DNA of 64,000 bases, taken from Alteromonas pelagimontana (GTDB taxonomy: Bacteria; Pseudomonadota; Gammaproteobacteria; Enterobacterales; Alteromonadaceae). The notes below the pieces were generated by a model, which was not told the DNA's origin, searched no databases, and saw only the letters and a list, made by a program, of their open reading frames with translations. Position numbers and translations under genes: made by a program. Positions 21,797-32,331 of this stretch are shown here, piece by piece; positions within the stretch are counted from its first letter, which is position 1; each line of letters opens with the position of its first letter. The stretch spans positions 868,001 through 932,000 of the forward strand of contig NZ_CP052766.1 in the NCBI RefSeq assembly GCF_002499975.2. The letters run 5' to 3'.

Positions 21797-23322
21797 TTGC
21801 TGTACTCCCTTTGCAAACGTGCGATAACAGCACGTTCGTTATAATCTGATTTTTTCTTCCCGATGATTTGGTAATCTTCGTGCCCTTTTCCGGCGACAAC
21901 AATTAAATCATCAGCCTGAGCGTTGTCTAAACAGTAACGGATAGCCTTTTCCCGATCCGGTTCGCTTACGGCACAAGAAGGAGAAGCAATGCCTGCTAAT
22001 ATGTCATCCACAATTGCTTGAGCGGGTTCAGAACGGCTATTATCAGTAGTGATCACAATGTGGTCGGCACCGGCCTCAGCCGCCTTGCCCATCAATGGCC
22101 GCTTGCCCTTATCGCGATCACCGCCACACCCAAATACACACCACACATGGCCCGCAGTATGAACCCGCGCGCTCGCCAACGCTTTTTCAAGTGCATCTGG
22201 CGTGTGGGCGTAATCCACCACCACTGTTGCCGCGCTCTTAAACGTAAATATCTCCATGCGACCGGGGACAGCTTTAAGCGATGGCAGCACCTGCACAACA
22301 TCTTCGAAATGTTCGCCTTGCGCCAATAATGTTGCTACTGCACTTAACGTATTGCTGACATTAAACTTACCCAACAGCGGAAGCTTTACGCCTGCAACTC
22401 CCCAACTTGTGACCAGTTCGAACTGACAACCTTTGGGATGATAGTGAATATTTGTGGCCAAACAATGGCTATCTGGAGATGAAAAATCAGCGTTTACGTC
22501 CGCTGACGTCCAGATAACGCGTATATCAGCAGGAAGTTCCTTTATCCAATTACGGCTTTCCTTTTCATCCCAGTTAAGCACCACGGTATGTAATCCCGGT
22601 TGCTTTAATAACTGGCGTTTGGCTGCGGCGTAATTTTCCATACTCTGGTGATAATCCAGATGATCCCGGGACAAATTCGTAAACACCGCGATATCTGTGG
22701 TTACCTGAGCAAGCCTTCCCTGAACAATGGCGTGGGAAGACGCTTCAAACGCCACATGCCGCGCCTCCTGTTGCACAAACTCTGCCAACAGGTAATGCAT
22801 AGTGATAGCATCAGGCGTGGTATTTCCCGCATTGGAAGGTAACCACCGTGTTTGCTCACCTTCGTAGACACTGCTGCCTAAGGTTCCAATAGAAGCGCTA
22901 CGGGTTCCAAGTTTATCTTTTAGTTGAGTAACCATTTGAACTACAGAGGTTTTTCCGTTGGTTCCGGTCACCGCCACCGTTGCCATTTTGTTGGCTGGAT
23001 AGTCATAAAACGCCGCCGCTAGTGAAGACAACATTTGCGGCAGTTCGAACAATGAAATGATTACGGTGTTGCCACGCATCTGAATGGCGCCGTGGCTATT
23101 ACTGTCTTCTGTTTGCGCCAAAATGACGCGTGACCCTAAGCTTATGGCCTGGGGAATAAAATCACGGCCATCAGCCTGATGACCTTTCACCGCCACAAAG
23201 GCTAATTTCGTGGATACGGCGCGGCTATCCAGGGTGAGACCGGCAACACGTATATCCGGCGCTTCCACGCCGAATTTTGCCAGCAACGCCCGGATACTTT
23301 GAACAAACGCGCTAACCACCAT
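21793..23322 (-). CDS. murE: UDP-MurNAc-tripeptide synthetase MurE (meso-DAP type)
   Basis: Adds the third stem residue. The ATP loop VAVTGTNGKTSVVQM and LEASSH-like segment (here FEASSHAIVQGRL) are intact. The residue-3 specificity motif is DNSR in TTDNSRSEPAQAI rather than the usual DNPR; the arginine that contacts meso-diaminopimelate is kept, so DAP is still the likely substrate. The length is 509. The start overlaps the ftsI end by 11 bases. Confidence 0.95.
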   Translation of the reverse strand: MVVSAFVQSIRALLAKFGVEAPDIRVAGLTLDSRAVSTKLAFVAVKGHQADGRDFIPQAISLGSRVILAQTEDSNSHGAIQMRGNTVIISLFELPQMLSSLAAAFYDYPANKMATVAVTGTNGKTSVVQMVTQLKDKLGTRSASIGTLGSSVYEGEQTRWLPSNAGNTTPDAITMHYLLAEFVQQEARHVAFEASSHAIVQGRLAQVTTDIAVFTNLSRDHLDYHQSMENYAAAKRQLLKQPGLHTVVLNWDEKESRNWIKELPADIRVIWTSADVNADFSSPDSHCLATNIHYHPKGCQFELVTSWGVAGVKLPLLGKFNVSNTLSAVATLLAQGEHFEDVVQVLPSLKAVPGRMEIFTFKSAATVVVDYAHTPDALEKALASARVHTAGHVWCVFGCGGDRDKGKRPLMGKAAEAGADHIVITTDNSRSEPAQAIVDDILAGIASPSCAVSEPDREKAIRYCLDNAQADDLIVVAGKGHEDYQIIGKKKSDYNERAVIARLQREYSK

Positions 23323-25087
23323 TGGCAGCCCCTTTTATCCAACGAGTGGAAGTGACTTGTTTGTCATCGGGCGGAATATTCAATAGTTGCAGCGCGCCTC
23401 CCATAATAGAGGAAAATACCGGTGCCGCCGTGTCGCCGGCATAATATAAGTCTCCTCCCGGTTCATTAATTAGCACAACAGTCACGATCTGTGGATCTGA
23501 CAGCGGCGCTATACCGGCAAAAATATTGACATATTCTTCGCCATAACCCCCGGCCACCGCTTTACGACTGGTGCCGGTTTTTCCGCCTACGCGATACCCG
23601 GGAACTCTCGCTTTTAATGCCGTGCCGCCACGCTGGGTAACGCTTTCCATCATGTCCATTACCGCTTTTGCATTTTTCTCGCTTACCACTCTTTCATCTG
23701 CTGGCTTCCAACTGCTAGAGGCAGGAGATTTGACAATATTGAGTGGATTTTTTATACCGCCGTTCGCGATAGTGGCATACATGCGCGCCAACTGAGCTGT
23801 GGTAATAGAGATACCGTAACCAAAGGAAAGAGTGGCAATTTCAAATTTCGACCAGCGGCTGCGCTCATGGAAAATTCCGCTGCTTTCGCCGGGCATGTTG
23901 GTACCTGTGTCAGTCATTAAACCCATATTGTAATAGTTATCCAGCAAAAACTGCTTAGGTACGCCTAACGCCAGTTTGGACGTGCCCATGTTACTGGAGT
24001 GCTGGATTATTTCTTCAAGCGACAACTTACCCAGGTTTCTATGATCTTTCACCAGGCTTCCGCCCAATCGCATCCAGCCTGGGGAAGTATCAACAATATC
24101 GTCGGCTTTTACATTGCCAAATTCCAACGCACTAAGTACCGCCAAAGGTTTCATTGAGGAACCTGGCTCAAAGGCATCTGTGATCACACGGTTGCGCATG
24201 CGATGCGGAGAAATATCGTCGCGATCATTAGGATTAAAAGAAGGCGCATTTACCATCGCCAGGATATCGCCACTATGAACATCGACAACAATTGCTGATG
24301 CCGAAGTGGCTTGATAGTACAACATGGCTTCTTTAATTTCGCGATAAGCCAGAGCCTGCACCCGCTGATCGATTGTTAACGTCAGATTACCTGCAGCTTC
24401 ACCGTCTTTCGTTTGTAAAATTTCTACCTGCCGGCCTTTGGCGTCCCGGCGGATCACCCGTGAACCCGGCGTACCGGTCAACCAGTCATTATAAAGACGC
24501 TCTAAGCCCTCAATACCGCTGTCATCAACATCGGTAATACCAATAAGTTGTGCTGTTACTTCGCCATTGGGATAATAACGGCGGCTTTCTTTTCGCAGAT
24601 AGATTCCTGGAATGTCCAGCTTCTCGACATAATCGGCCATGGCGGGAGAAACCTGGCGTTGCAGGTACACAAACCGGCGTTGCGGATTACTGACTTTGCT
24701 GCGTAAATCTTCAACATTCTGCCCTAAAACATCAGCAAGCGCGCGCCAGCGACGCATCTGAGTCAGTCCGCCTTGCTCATGAATAATCTTAGGATCAGCA
24801 TAGATAGCACGCACGGGCACGCTGATCGCCAGTTCCACCCCATTACGATCGGCAATGATACCGCGATAACTTGGCATATTCCGGGTTCTGAGCGTACGGC
24901 TGTCGCCTTGCTCAATCAGGTTGTCCGGCTCAATAACCTGAATATATGCAGCTCTGACAACAAGAACGCCAAATACCAGAATGACTACAGCCAACACAAC
25001 AAGAAAGCGCCACTGCACGAGGCCGGGAGTGACGTTTTTTTTCGCGCCCGAGCGCGCACTGTGAGTCTTCAAAGTGCTGATGCTCAT
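23312..25087 (-). CDS. ftsI: Septal transpeptidase FtsI (PBP3)
   Basis: Class B penicillin-binding protein that cross-links septal peptidoglycan with FtsW. It has one N-terminal membrane anchor (about residues 28-48), a pedestal domain with MPSYRGIIADRNG, and a transpeptidase domain. The active-site triad of motifs is complete: SMKP (the serine of EPGSSMKPLAVLS), SSN (QHSSNMG) and KTG (GGKTGTSRK). The length of 591 is typical. It is coupled to ftsL by ATGA. Confidence 0.96.
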   Translation of the reverse strand: MSISTLKTHSARSGAKKNVTPGLVQWRFLVVLAVVILVFGVLVVRAAYIQVIEPDNLIEQGDSRTLRTRNMPSYRGIIADRNGVELAISVPVRAIYADPKIIHEQGGLTQMRRWRALADVLGQNVEDLRSKVSNPQRRFVYLQRQVSPAMADYVEKLDIPGIYLRKESRRYYPNGEVTAQLIGITDVDDSGIEGLERLYNDWLTGTPGSRVIRRDAKGRQVEILQTKDGEAAGNLTLTIDQRVQALAYREIKEAMLYYQATSASAIVVDVHSGDILAMVNAPSFNPNDRDDISPHRMRNRVITDAFEPGSSMKPLAVLSALEFGNVKADDIVDTSPGWMRLGGSLVKDHRNLGKLSLEEIIQHSSNMGTSKLALGVPKQFLLDNYYNMGLMTDTGTNMPGESSGIFHERSRWSKFEIATLSFGYGISITTAQLARMYATIANGGIKNPLNIVKSPASSSWKPADERVVSEKNAKAVMDMMESVTQRGGTALKARVPGYRVGGKTGTSRKAVAGGYGEEYVNIFAGIAPLSDPQIVTVVLINEPGGDLYYAGDTAAPVFSSIMGGALQLLNIPPDDKQVTSTRWIKGAANGG

Positions 25088-25422
25088 TTTAGTCTTACCA
25101 CAACTTCTTTATCCGCCTGCGGCCGATGCATATTAAGTTGTTTCTCAACCATAGCTTCAATGCGGTTATGCTCGGTTAAAGCACGTTGCTCCAAAACCAG
25201 ATTACGCCATTCCACATCCAGTTCATCACGTTGTTGCATCAACGTTTCTATCTTCATCACTTGCAAGCGATTGTAATGACTACTCAAAATAACGCCCATG
25301 GCGCTGGTAATTACCATCAAATACAACAAAACCCGCAACTTGTGGCGGGTCAAATCTGAGACCAGAATCAGTAATAGGTTGAAGTTTGTCGACGAAGCCG
25401 TCGTGTTCTTCGATGGCGTCAC
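25084..25422 (-). CDS. ftsL: Cell division protein FtsL
   Basis: Small bitopic protein (112 residues) with one membrane segment (about 32-50, [20 protein letters not shown]) and a periplasmic leucine-zipper-like coiled coil ([22 protein letters not shown]), the hallmark of FtsL, which links FtsQ/FtsB to FtsWI. It starts with GTG; the GTGA string overlaps the rsmH stop. Position and size support the call more than sequence, as the family is divergent. Confidence 0.92.
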   Translation of the reverse strand: MTPSKNTTASSTNFNLLLILVSDLTRHKLRVLLYLMVITSAMGVILSSHYNRLQVMKIETLMQQRDELDVEWRNLVLEQRALTEHNRIEAMVEKQLNMHRPQADKEVVVRLK

Positions 25423-26357
25423 AGTTTTTCCGCCACTCTTAGGACCGAACTGCGGGAGCGCACATTGTGCGTAATTTCCTCCTTGCTGGGTTTGATGGCT
25501 TTGCTCAGAGACCGCAATACTTTATCGGCGTCAATTTCAGCCTGGGTGATGGGTAATCCGTGAGGCACTACTTTGCCCCGACTTTGATCTTTAATAAATC
25601 GCTTAACCAGCCTGTCCTCAAGGGAATGAAAAGAAATGACCGCCAGCCGCCCTTCAGGCTTTAATACTTCTACTGCGGCTTTTAACCCCACGCGCAGTTG
25701 ATCAAGTTCGGCGTTGATGTAAATGCGGATACCTTGAAAGGCGCGAGTTGCAGGGTGCTTGTATTTGTCTTTAACAGGCACGGCTTCATCAATTAATGCA
25801 GCGAGTTCGGCAGTGCGCGAAAGGGGCTTTTCCTGACGACGATTAACAATGGCATGAGCAATACGCTTGCCGAATTTCTCCTCGCCAAATTCTTTTATAA
25901 CCTGCGTAATGTCCTGTTCGTCTGCTTCGTTGAGCCACTGTGCCGCACTTATGCCGCGCGTGGTATCCATGCGCATGTCCAACGGGCCGTCACGTAAAAA
26001 GCTAAAACCCCGTTCGGCATCATCGAGTTGTGGTGACGAAACGCCTAAGTCCATCAACACGCCGTTAATGTTTCCACTCAATTGCATATCAGCGAGAACC
26101 CTTGCCATTTCACCGAAGGGTTCGTGAATGATGGTAAAACGGGGATCATCAGCAAAACGTTTTGCTGCTTCTATTGCCTGGGGGTCTCGATCAAACGCAA
26201 TGAGTCTGCCATTTTCACCAAGCTGCGCCAAAATAGCAGCAGAATGCCCGCCACGGCCAAAGGTAGCATCGACATAAATACCTTCAGGTTGAATAGCCAG
26301 CGCATCAATACATTCTTGCAGAAGTACAGAAGTGTGGGTGAAAGCAGCAACAGTCAT
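25419..26357 (-). CDS. rsmH: 16S rRNA (cytosine-1402-N4)-methyltransferase
   Basis: SAM-dependent methylase acting on C1402 in the ribosomal P-site region. The SAM motif [16 protein letters not shown] is at about 28-43, followed by [20 protein letters not shown] and the C-terminal [16 protein letters not shown] and [14 protein letters not shown]. The length of 312 is normal. It sits second in the dcw operon, overlapping mraZ by ATGA. Confidence 0.96.
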   Translation of the reverse strand: MTVAAFTHTSVLLQECIDALAIQPEGIYVDATFGRGGHSAAILAQLGENGRLIAFDRDPQAIEAAKRFADDPRFTIIHEPFGEMARVLADMQLSGNINGVLMDLGVSSPQLDDAERGFSFLRDGPLDMRMDTTRGISAAQWLNEADEQDITQVIKEFGEEKFGKRIAHAIVNRRQEKPLSRTAELAALIDEAVPVKDKYKHPATRAFQGIRIYINAELDQLRVGLKAAVEVLKPEGRLAVISFHSLEDRLVKRFIKDQSRGKVVPHGLPITQAEIDADKVLRSLSKAIKPSKEEITHNVRSRSSVLRVAEKL

Positions 26358-26812
26358 AGCGAGAATTCCTGCAATCGTTCGGTTAATTCAAAGCTGCCTT
26401 CGCGCTCGGTTTCCATGTCAGCTTCAATTTGTGCAGCCCAGATGTCAGCATCCCATATCTCAAACTTATTCAGCTGCCCAACTAACATGACTTCTCTATC
26501 TAACTTGGCATGAATACGTAAAGGAGAGGGAAGCAAAAAGCGGCCGCTTTTATCCATTTCACCCTCGTTGGCATAACCGAGCAGCAAACGCTGCATGCGG
26601 CGTTCAGCAGGAATAGTGCTGGAAAATTTACTTAATTTCAGCTCTATCTCTTCCCATTCGGGTAGTGGGTAAAGCAGCAAACAACTTTGCTGTGTATCGA
26701 CTGTGCAGACCAGCTGTCCATTACAATCATCCAGCAGCGACTGGCGGTATTTTGTTGGTATAGCCAGTCTGCCTTTTGTATCTAGATTGATTGCATTAGC
26801 GCCGCGGAACAT
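26354..26812 (-). CDS. mraZ: Transcriptional regulator MraZ
   Basis: First gene of the dcw cluster. It encodes 152 residues with two AbrB-like swapped-hairpin repeats: [23 protein letters not shown] at the N-terminus and the matching [18 protein letters not shown] at about 77-94. MraZ represses its own promoter by binding direct TGG repeats, and such repeats are visible 74-130 bp upstream. The start follows a GGCTAGGGGA stretch. Confidence 0.95.
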   Translation of the reverse strand: MFRGANAINLDTKGRLAIPTKYRQSLLDDCNGQLVCTVDTQQSCLLLYPLPEWEEIELKLSKFSSTIPAERRMQRLLLGYANEGEMDKSGRFLLPSPLRIHAKLDREVMLVGQLNKFEIWDADIWAAQIEADMETEREGSFELTERLQEFSL

Positions 26813-26885
26813 TCCCCTAGCCTTTTTTATTTTGCTCTATTTTTCTTGTTTTTTTGAGTATTGATCTGCAAAGCGTTCTGAAACG

Positions 26886-26949
26886 ATCCACAATTTGCCA
26901 CTTTTACCCACTAGACGACAGTTTAGGGACCATTCATTCCCACTGTCAA
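26886..26949 (-). promoter_or_regulatory. dcw promoter with MraZ-type operator repeats
   Basis: On the minus strand a sigma-70-like promoter is visible: TTGACA (26949-26944), an 18-bp spacer and TAAACT (26925-26920). Downstream, near the expected transcript start, three TGGNN units (TGGGT, TGGCA, TGGAT) lie at exact 10-bp steps (26910-26886). Inside the spacer a second pair (TGGGA, TGGTC) also has 10-bp spacing (26942-26928). The 5-bp box plus 5-bp gap arrangement is that described for E. coli MraZ, so autoregulation is likely. Confidence 0.72.
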
Positions 26950-27183
26950 GCAAAAATCTGCCACAGAGCCCGCGTGGTTGCTAGGTTTATCGCTGTTCAT
27001 TTATACAGGTGTGGTGAGGAAGTGGCTGATACGCGGTAGGAAAAACAAGCCTACAGAGGCAGAGCCGCCAATAAATAAAAAGCTAACGGAAAAAAATAAA
27101 ATCTGGCGGAGGCGAGGAAGTGTCTTGGGGAACTTGAATGCCTGGCTCATATCATTAGTCAGGCGAAAAATATTACGGTTAAT
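26950..27183. other. Region between the dcw promoter and a pseudogene
   Basis: No gene, repeat or structured RNA was supported here. A plus-strand reading frame of 69 codons (26978-27187) runs through it but has no ribosome-binding site and no recognisable domain. Confidence 0.4.
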
Positions 27184-30100
27184 TTAGTAAACTATTCCCA
27201 CTGCATCCAGGTTGTAATCTGTGTAGGTCTTATATTCGCCGTTTAACCACAAAATAGCGTTCTTATCTTCGCCGTTAACAACCATAGGACGGATATTGTG
27301 GTGAGCGTTATCTTTACTCAGACGTTGCCATTGGATGCTGTTAATATCATCGTTGGCACCAATCAGGGCGCGAAAAACCTGATGCGTGCCTTCAAGGGCT
27401 TTTCCAGTAGATGGATTTACATCTGATGAAATTAAAACATGAGAAGGATTACTTGCTTCAAGAGTAATCAGACGGGTGTAACTTGCTTCTCGTTCATAAA
27501 GACGGCTACCCGCATAAGCCACTTCTCTGTCGTACCATTGCTTTCCGTTCCAAGAAGCAATGCGATAGCGTTGGTCCTGATTATTCAGATACAAAGAATA
27601 AGCGATATGAGGGTATCCTTTGTCATCAAAAGCCACAGAGCTGGTCCAGGCACTATTTTCAGCGCTTAAGTCCACGCCGCGGAATTCCCCTTCTCCGCCG
27701 GTATATATCTTTTCTGCTTCAGAAGGTTTAAGCGGCCCGTCTTTACTCAAATTTTTGATATAGCTGCCATTTGCGGTATAGAAGTTACCATTTCGAAATT
27801 CTGCATAGTAAAGGCTGTTTCCGAAGTCTCTGGGATGAGCATCAGTAAAAGAAATACCGATGGTATCGGTTCCATTGCCCACGTAGCGAGCGTAAGGACG
27901 TTGGGTACCATTAAGCTCATCCTGAATCAGGTGCTGGGTTTTTCCCCAGGTTTCTCCGCCGTCAGTAGACGTCACAAATGAAGGATTCCACTGAATACCG
28001 CGATACAGGTTATAGAGCCTTCCTTCTTTCTCCATATTAGGGCGTATTGATCTTTGCTGTCCGAATTTTGTTCAAACTAAACCTGTTTTTATTGCGGCGC
28101 GAGCTATGAAGCTTAGCCACCTAAGTAAATAGTGAGCAACAAAGAACAAGACAGGTTTATGAAGAACCCTGCGGGCAGCGGTTGCAGGTACTTTCTACTG
28201 CGTTATCAACTGTTCATGTAGGCCCACTACATTTCACAGTCTCTGCCTTGTATAAAGAACCTGCAATCGCTGCAAAAATGAACAGAAAAGGTCAACACGC
28301 CCTAACCAAATTCATATAAGTGACAGAATCATCATGTTCTATGGTTTGTTCTGGACCCCATTGCAGGTAATTGTCTGTATTTGAGATGCGGTAGTAATGT
28401 TTGTTTTCGGTGCTGTGCCGGGCGTAAACGGTGAGCAAACTTCCGTCTTCCCGAACGTAAAAAGCAGGAGAATTATGATCGTCCCGATCAAAGTTGGGAT
28501 GCATAATAACTTAGCCCATAAGTTTATCCTGGGATAAATCGTAAACGCCAACAACCGCGTTGCCGGCGCTATTCCCTTCAACACTACCGATCACCAGTTT
28601 ATTATTCTGGATAACGGCACGCGGATCCTGAAACCAGCACCAGCCGCTGTTTTCCATAAACGTTTGCACCTGAGCCTCTGCAAACTTAGCGCGTTCTTCA
28701 TCACGTAAAAGTTTATAAAGTTCACTGCCTGCCGCCAGGAAAGCGCCCACGCCATAAACTTCAGTATAATCAGGAAATGAGTCACCCGGCGCAGCGCCGA
28801 CCGGCTGAACATACCCCAGCATCCCTTCATGATTTACCGCCAGCTTTAACGCGTTCCAGGCTTTCATTATCACCGGGCGATATTCACTGCTATCCAGAAT
28901 TCCCTGATTGATCCCCCAGGCAAGGCCGAAGGTGAAAAACGATGTGCCGCTGGTTTCTATCTCCGGGTAGCCTTCCGTTCCTCCAAGCAAACCCATGGAC
29001 CAGGTACCATCTTCCCGCTGAATAGATTTTAAGCGGCGCGCCATTTTTTTAAATAAATCGACGTAAAACCCCCGCCCTTCCCAGTCTTGCGGAAGATCCG
29101 GGATCATGAGTGCCAGACCGCCAAATACCCAACCATTGCCGCGGGCCCAAAAAATATCTTCGCCGTTGTTCTCATGTTGATAAAAGTAACTGGAATCGCG
29201 CCAGAACAACTGCTCTTGTTCACTCCATAAAAGGTCATAAGTGGCGTGATATTCCTGATCCATGAACTCCAGATACTTATCTTCTCCTGTAAACTTTGCC
29301 AGTCGCGTCCAAACCGGCGGCGCCATAAAGAGCGCATCACACCATCCCCAGCGGTCGTGAGCATCAGTATCTTCAGCTAACCAATCAAGTGTGCCGGTCT
29401 GCGGATTTTGCAGGATCCAATCGAATTGCTCGCGCACTGGCGTTAGCATGTCTTCGCGCTGAAAATCTTCATACATCGCCAGATAAAACTGACCGACTGT
29501 GTGGTCGTCTGCATGATACGGACGCTGGTGCAGCTTCCAATTGTTGCGTTCGCCAATGTCCCGTAGCCATTGGGTATACCTGCTGGGGTCATCGGCGATC
29601 TTTCGCCATTCGTTCATTCCTGTATATAAGGCGCCCTGATGCCACTCCAAATCATGATAGCGGTCGCGGTTCGCCCAATCAGGAGGATTACGGGGAAGTG
29701 CGCGATATTTTCCTTGCTCCTCGTGATGGGCGATTTGCCAGTCAGCCACCTTCTTGGTTAATGCCTTTACAGACTGTGCAGTTACCGGCGATTGTTCTTC
29801 ACCGAGATATTGCTGCAAATAAGACTTCCACTGGTAATAAGCAGTGATGTCTCCGGCTTTTTCCCAGGCAGAACCTGAATAATAAATCAGCCGCCCTTGT
29901 TTGTCGGTAGAAGTAACAAGCAAGGCATGAGATCTATCGGGAGTAGCTGAGCGCTGATCGAAATACTGCCCGTTATATTGCGAAGGTAATACGACAGCGG
30001 TTCCTACACCGCTACCGTCAATTCGTTCCCAGGTCGACACAATATTTTGCTGATCATTGACGTCGGCAAGAGCCTTGCCATTATGAGTGGTAACGCCCAC

Positions 30101-30673
30101 CGCCACTTGCAACTGTACTGGCTGCCCGTCTTTGGTGAACCGGCTTTCGGCTTTATAAAGCTGACTGCTTTTTTCCAGCGTCACCCGCTTAACTTCACGA
30201 ATTCCTCTTTGCTCGTATAAATATTCCAGCTCAAAAACAACCTGTTGCTGCGTTTTTTCGATGACTGTAAAGCTGTTATAAACATTCGGCTGCAGCAGTT
30301 TGTCCTGTTCTTCTGGTTGCCAAAGCGCCACGCCTCCGCATCCAAGAGAACTTCCTACGTGATAAGGATCGTAGCCTTCACCATGATCAACATGATAGGA
30401 CTTACCCTCCGCTTCTTCACGATACCATTTGTTGATTACAGGATAATCGACCCGTTTGAGCCAGCAGTCGACGCCGTTATTTTCAGCAGATTCTTTCAAA
30501 GCCGGGCCGTAAAAACGGAATGCCACTTTATCGTTTTCAACGGCAAAGTCGTCAGCCCGTTCAGGCACGTGCCGAGCTTCAAGACTGCCACTATTGTGTT
30601 CAGCGCGTTGAGCGCAACTTTGTATCAAGATGGCAAAGCAAAGCGCGAGAAGCCATTTCATCCTCTTTTCCAT
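27184..30673 (-). pseudogene. Broken DUF4861/GH105-BNR polysaccharide-degradation gene
   Basis: One ancestral gene, now in pieces. The intact 5' part (30673-28511) has a lipoprotein-like signal (ILIQSC), a DUF4861-like region (to about residue 300) and an (alpha/alpha)6 barrel resembling GH105 unsaturated uronyl hydrolases (WHQGALYTGM, DRWGWCDALFMAP, FWARGNGWVFGGLA). It then enters a BNR-type propeller (SGWCWFQDPRAVI). An in-frame TAA at 28513-28511 stops it; the same frame continues (HPNFDRDDHNSPAFYV) until a MITE at 28040-28302. Beyond the MITE the propeller resumes (MEKEGRLYNLYRGIQWNPSF) and ends at 27184. The combination suggests an algal polysaccharide (ulvan-like) enzyme; that substrate is inference. 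The 5' part could still yield a stable GH105-like protein. Confidence 0.82.
28040..28302. mobile_element. 263-bp MITE flanked by TA
   Basis: The terminal inverted repeats GGGCGTATTGATC (left) and GGGCGTGTTGACC (right, read on the minus strand) match at 11 of 13 positions. The element is directly flanked by TA at 28038-28039 and 28303-28304, as in IS630/Tc1-mariner-type transposition. It has no coding capacity. Removing it with one TA joins the two halves of the propeller frame exactly (MNLV-N-MEKEGR), which fixes the boundaries. Confidence 0.8.
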
Positions 30674-30828
30674 GTTGCATTTTCCTATCGGGCCGATTTT
30701 GAGCGTGAGTGAATAAAGCAATTGTGATTGTAAATGAGGTTCTCAATTCCTGTTAATGAGAAGATACTATACTCACACAACTAATTAAGACTCAAGTTCG
30801 AAAAAGAAGGTTGGCTTACAGAAAAAGT

Positions 30829-32265
30829 TCAAAGATGAAACTTCTGCATATCAAGCACTTGTTCTATCCCTTCAATGACATCCTCCTGATGATGGTTTAC
30901 ATAGAGAAGTGTAGTGTTGCCTTCGCGTGCGAGTAAGCTTATTAACGCCAGAACTTTAAGCCGGTTTAGTTCGTCCAAACCGTTACAGGGTTCATCCAAA
31001 ATAAGCAACGCTGGATGTTTCACCATTGCTCTGGCAATTAGCGCCAGTCGTTGATCGCCAAACGATAACTGTTGAAACGGGGTATCCCGGTAACGCTCCA
31101 GTGCTATTAAAGTCAGCCATTCTCTGGCCAACTGCTTTTGTCTGGCCGTTGGTTGCTCATAAAGGCCGATACTGTCATAGAAGCCGGATAAAATTACGTG
31201 GTGTAGTGAGCAATTCACCCGGTACTGCATATGCAGTGCATTAGACACATAACCAATATGTTGTTTAATGTCCCAGATGCTTTCACCGCTACCACGCTGA
31301 TACCCGAATATCTGCAAATCGTTAGTATAGCAATGAGGGTTGTCGCCGGTTAACATGGTGAGCAGGCAGGTTTTTCCTGACCCGTTAGGTCCTATAATCT
31401 GCCAGTGCTGCCCCGGATTCACCTGCCAGTCAAGGCCACGAAAAATTACGTTGTCACCATATTTCACCTGACCGTCGTTTAAAATGACTAAGGGCAGATC
31501 ACGGCTTTTTAACTCAGGCGAATGCTTGTCTTCATCTTTGGCGGGTAAAAACAGGTTAACGTGTGACATCCGCAGCAGTTGATCAAGATGTGCTTTTTCG
31601 CCTTCGCCAATGTTGCTGCCAGACGACTGCCAGCTGATCGAACCATTTTCCAGATACAGGATTTTCTGAACATAAGCAGGGAGCTCAGACAAACGATTAA
31701 GTACCAGAATAATAGTAATGTCGCGGCTGTACTGTTCAAGTAGTGTTTGCAGGCCTTGCGTGGCCTCAGTGTCCAGTCCGTCCCACGGCTCGTCCAGGAC
31801 GACTATGTCAGGAAAGGCGAGTAAGGTTTTGGCAATTAGCACCTTGCGGGTTTCTCCGGTGGACAGCGCCAGAAATGGTCGGGATAGCAATGGTGTCAAT
31901 CTGAAAATGTCGCAGAGGCGTGCAAAAAGTGACTGGCCTTTAGACAAATCCGTTTCCGCCAGAATGACTTCTTTAGTTAAGGTGGGAGTGGGTATGACAT
32001 CAAGAATATCCGCATCATCTTTTTGGCGTTCCTGCTCAATTAGGCGTTTTTGTTGTTCAACGCTTACCCACCCGATGTTTCCTGAAACCTCAAACTGCCC
32101 TTCTTCAAGGTAACCTTCACCTGCGAGCACAGCCGCCAAGGCAGATTTGCCACTGCCATTGGCACCAACAACAGCCGTGTGACTGCCTTTGCTGATGTTC
32201 AGCGTATCAATTTGCAGGGTGTAGTGTTTATTGAGGATAAAGCGGCAGTGTTGCAGCGAAATCAT
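30829..32265 (-). CDS. modF: ModF-like protein with two ABC ATPase domains
   Basis: A 478-residue soluble protein made of two ABC ATPase domains with no membrane part. Domain 1 has Walker A GANGSGKS (about 34-41), the signature LSTGETRKV and Walker B IVVLDEPWDG. Domain 2 has GPNGSGKT (about 293), LSFGDQRLAL and LLILDEPCNG. This architecture matches ModF (PhrA), found near molybdate genes in E. coli, whose role is poorly defined. No modABC genes are nearby, so the molybdate link rests on family resemblance only. Confidence 0.75.
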   Translation of the reverse strand: MISLQHCRFILNKHYTLQIDTLNISKGSHTAVVGANGSGKSALAAVLAGEGYLEEGQFEVSGNIGWVSVEQQKRLIEQERQKDDADILDVIPTPTLTKEVILAETDLSKGQSLFARLCDIFRLTPLLSRPFLALSTGETRKVLIAKTLLAFPDIVVLDEPWDGLDTEATQGLQTLLEQYSRDITIILVLNRLSELPAYVQKILYLENGSISWQSSGSNIGEGEKAHLDQLLRMSHVNLFLPAKDEDKHSPELKSRDLPLVILNDGQVKYGDNVIFRGLDWQVNPGQHWQIIGPNGSGKTCLLTMLTGDNPHCYTNDLQIFGYQRGSGESIWDIKQHIGYVSNALHMQYRVNCSLHHVILSGFYDSIGLYEQPTARQKQLAREWLTLIALERYRDTPFQQLSFGDQRLALIARAMVKHPALLILDEPCNGLDELNRLKVLALISLLAREGNTTLLYVNHHQEDVIEGIEQVLDMQKFHL

Positions 32266-32288
32266 AGCGTCTCCTGAAGGAGTACGAA

Positions 32289-32316
32289 ATAAAAAAACGG
32301 GCTAAAAAGCCCGTTT
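32289..32316 (-). terminator. Terminator after sapC
   Basis: Stem AACGGGCT/AGCCCGTT with an AAAA/TTTT loop, followed on the minus strand by TTTTTTTATT. It lies 16 bp past the SapC stop and ends that transcript before the modF-like gene. Confidence 0.85.
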
Positions 32317-32331
32317 GTTCAACAGCAAGTC

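Noticed and set aside
26978..27187. 69-codon plus-strand reading frame between mraZ and the broken GH105 gene
   Set aside because: No ribosome-binding site, low-complexity basic composition, and it overlaps the end of the gene on the other strand.
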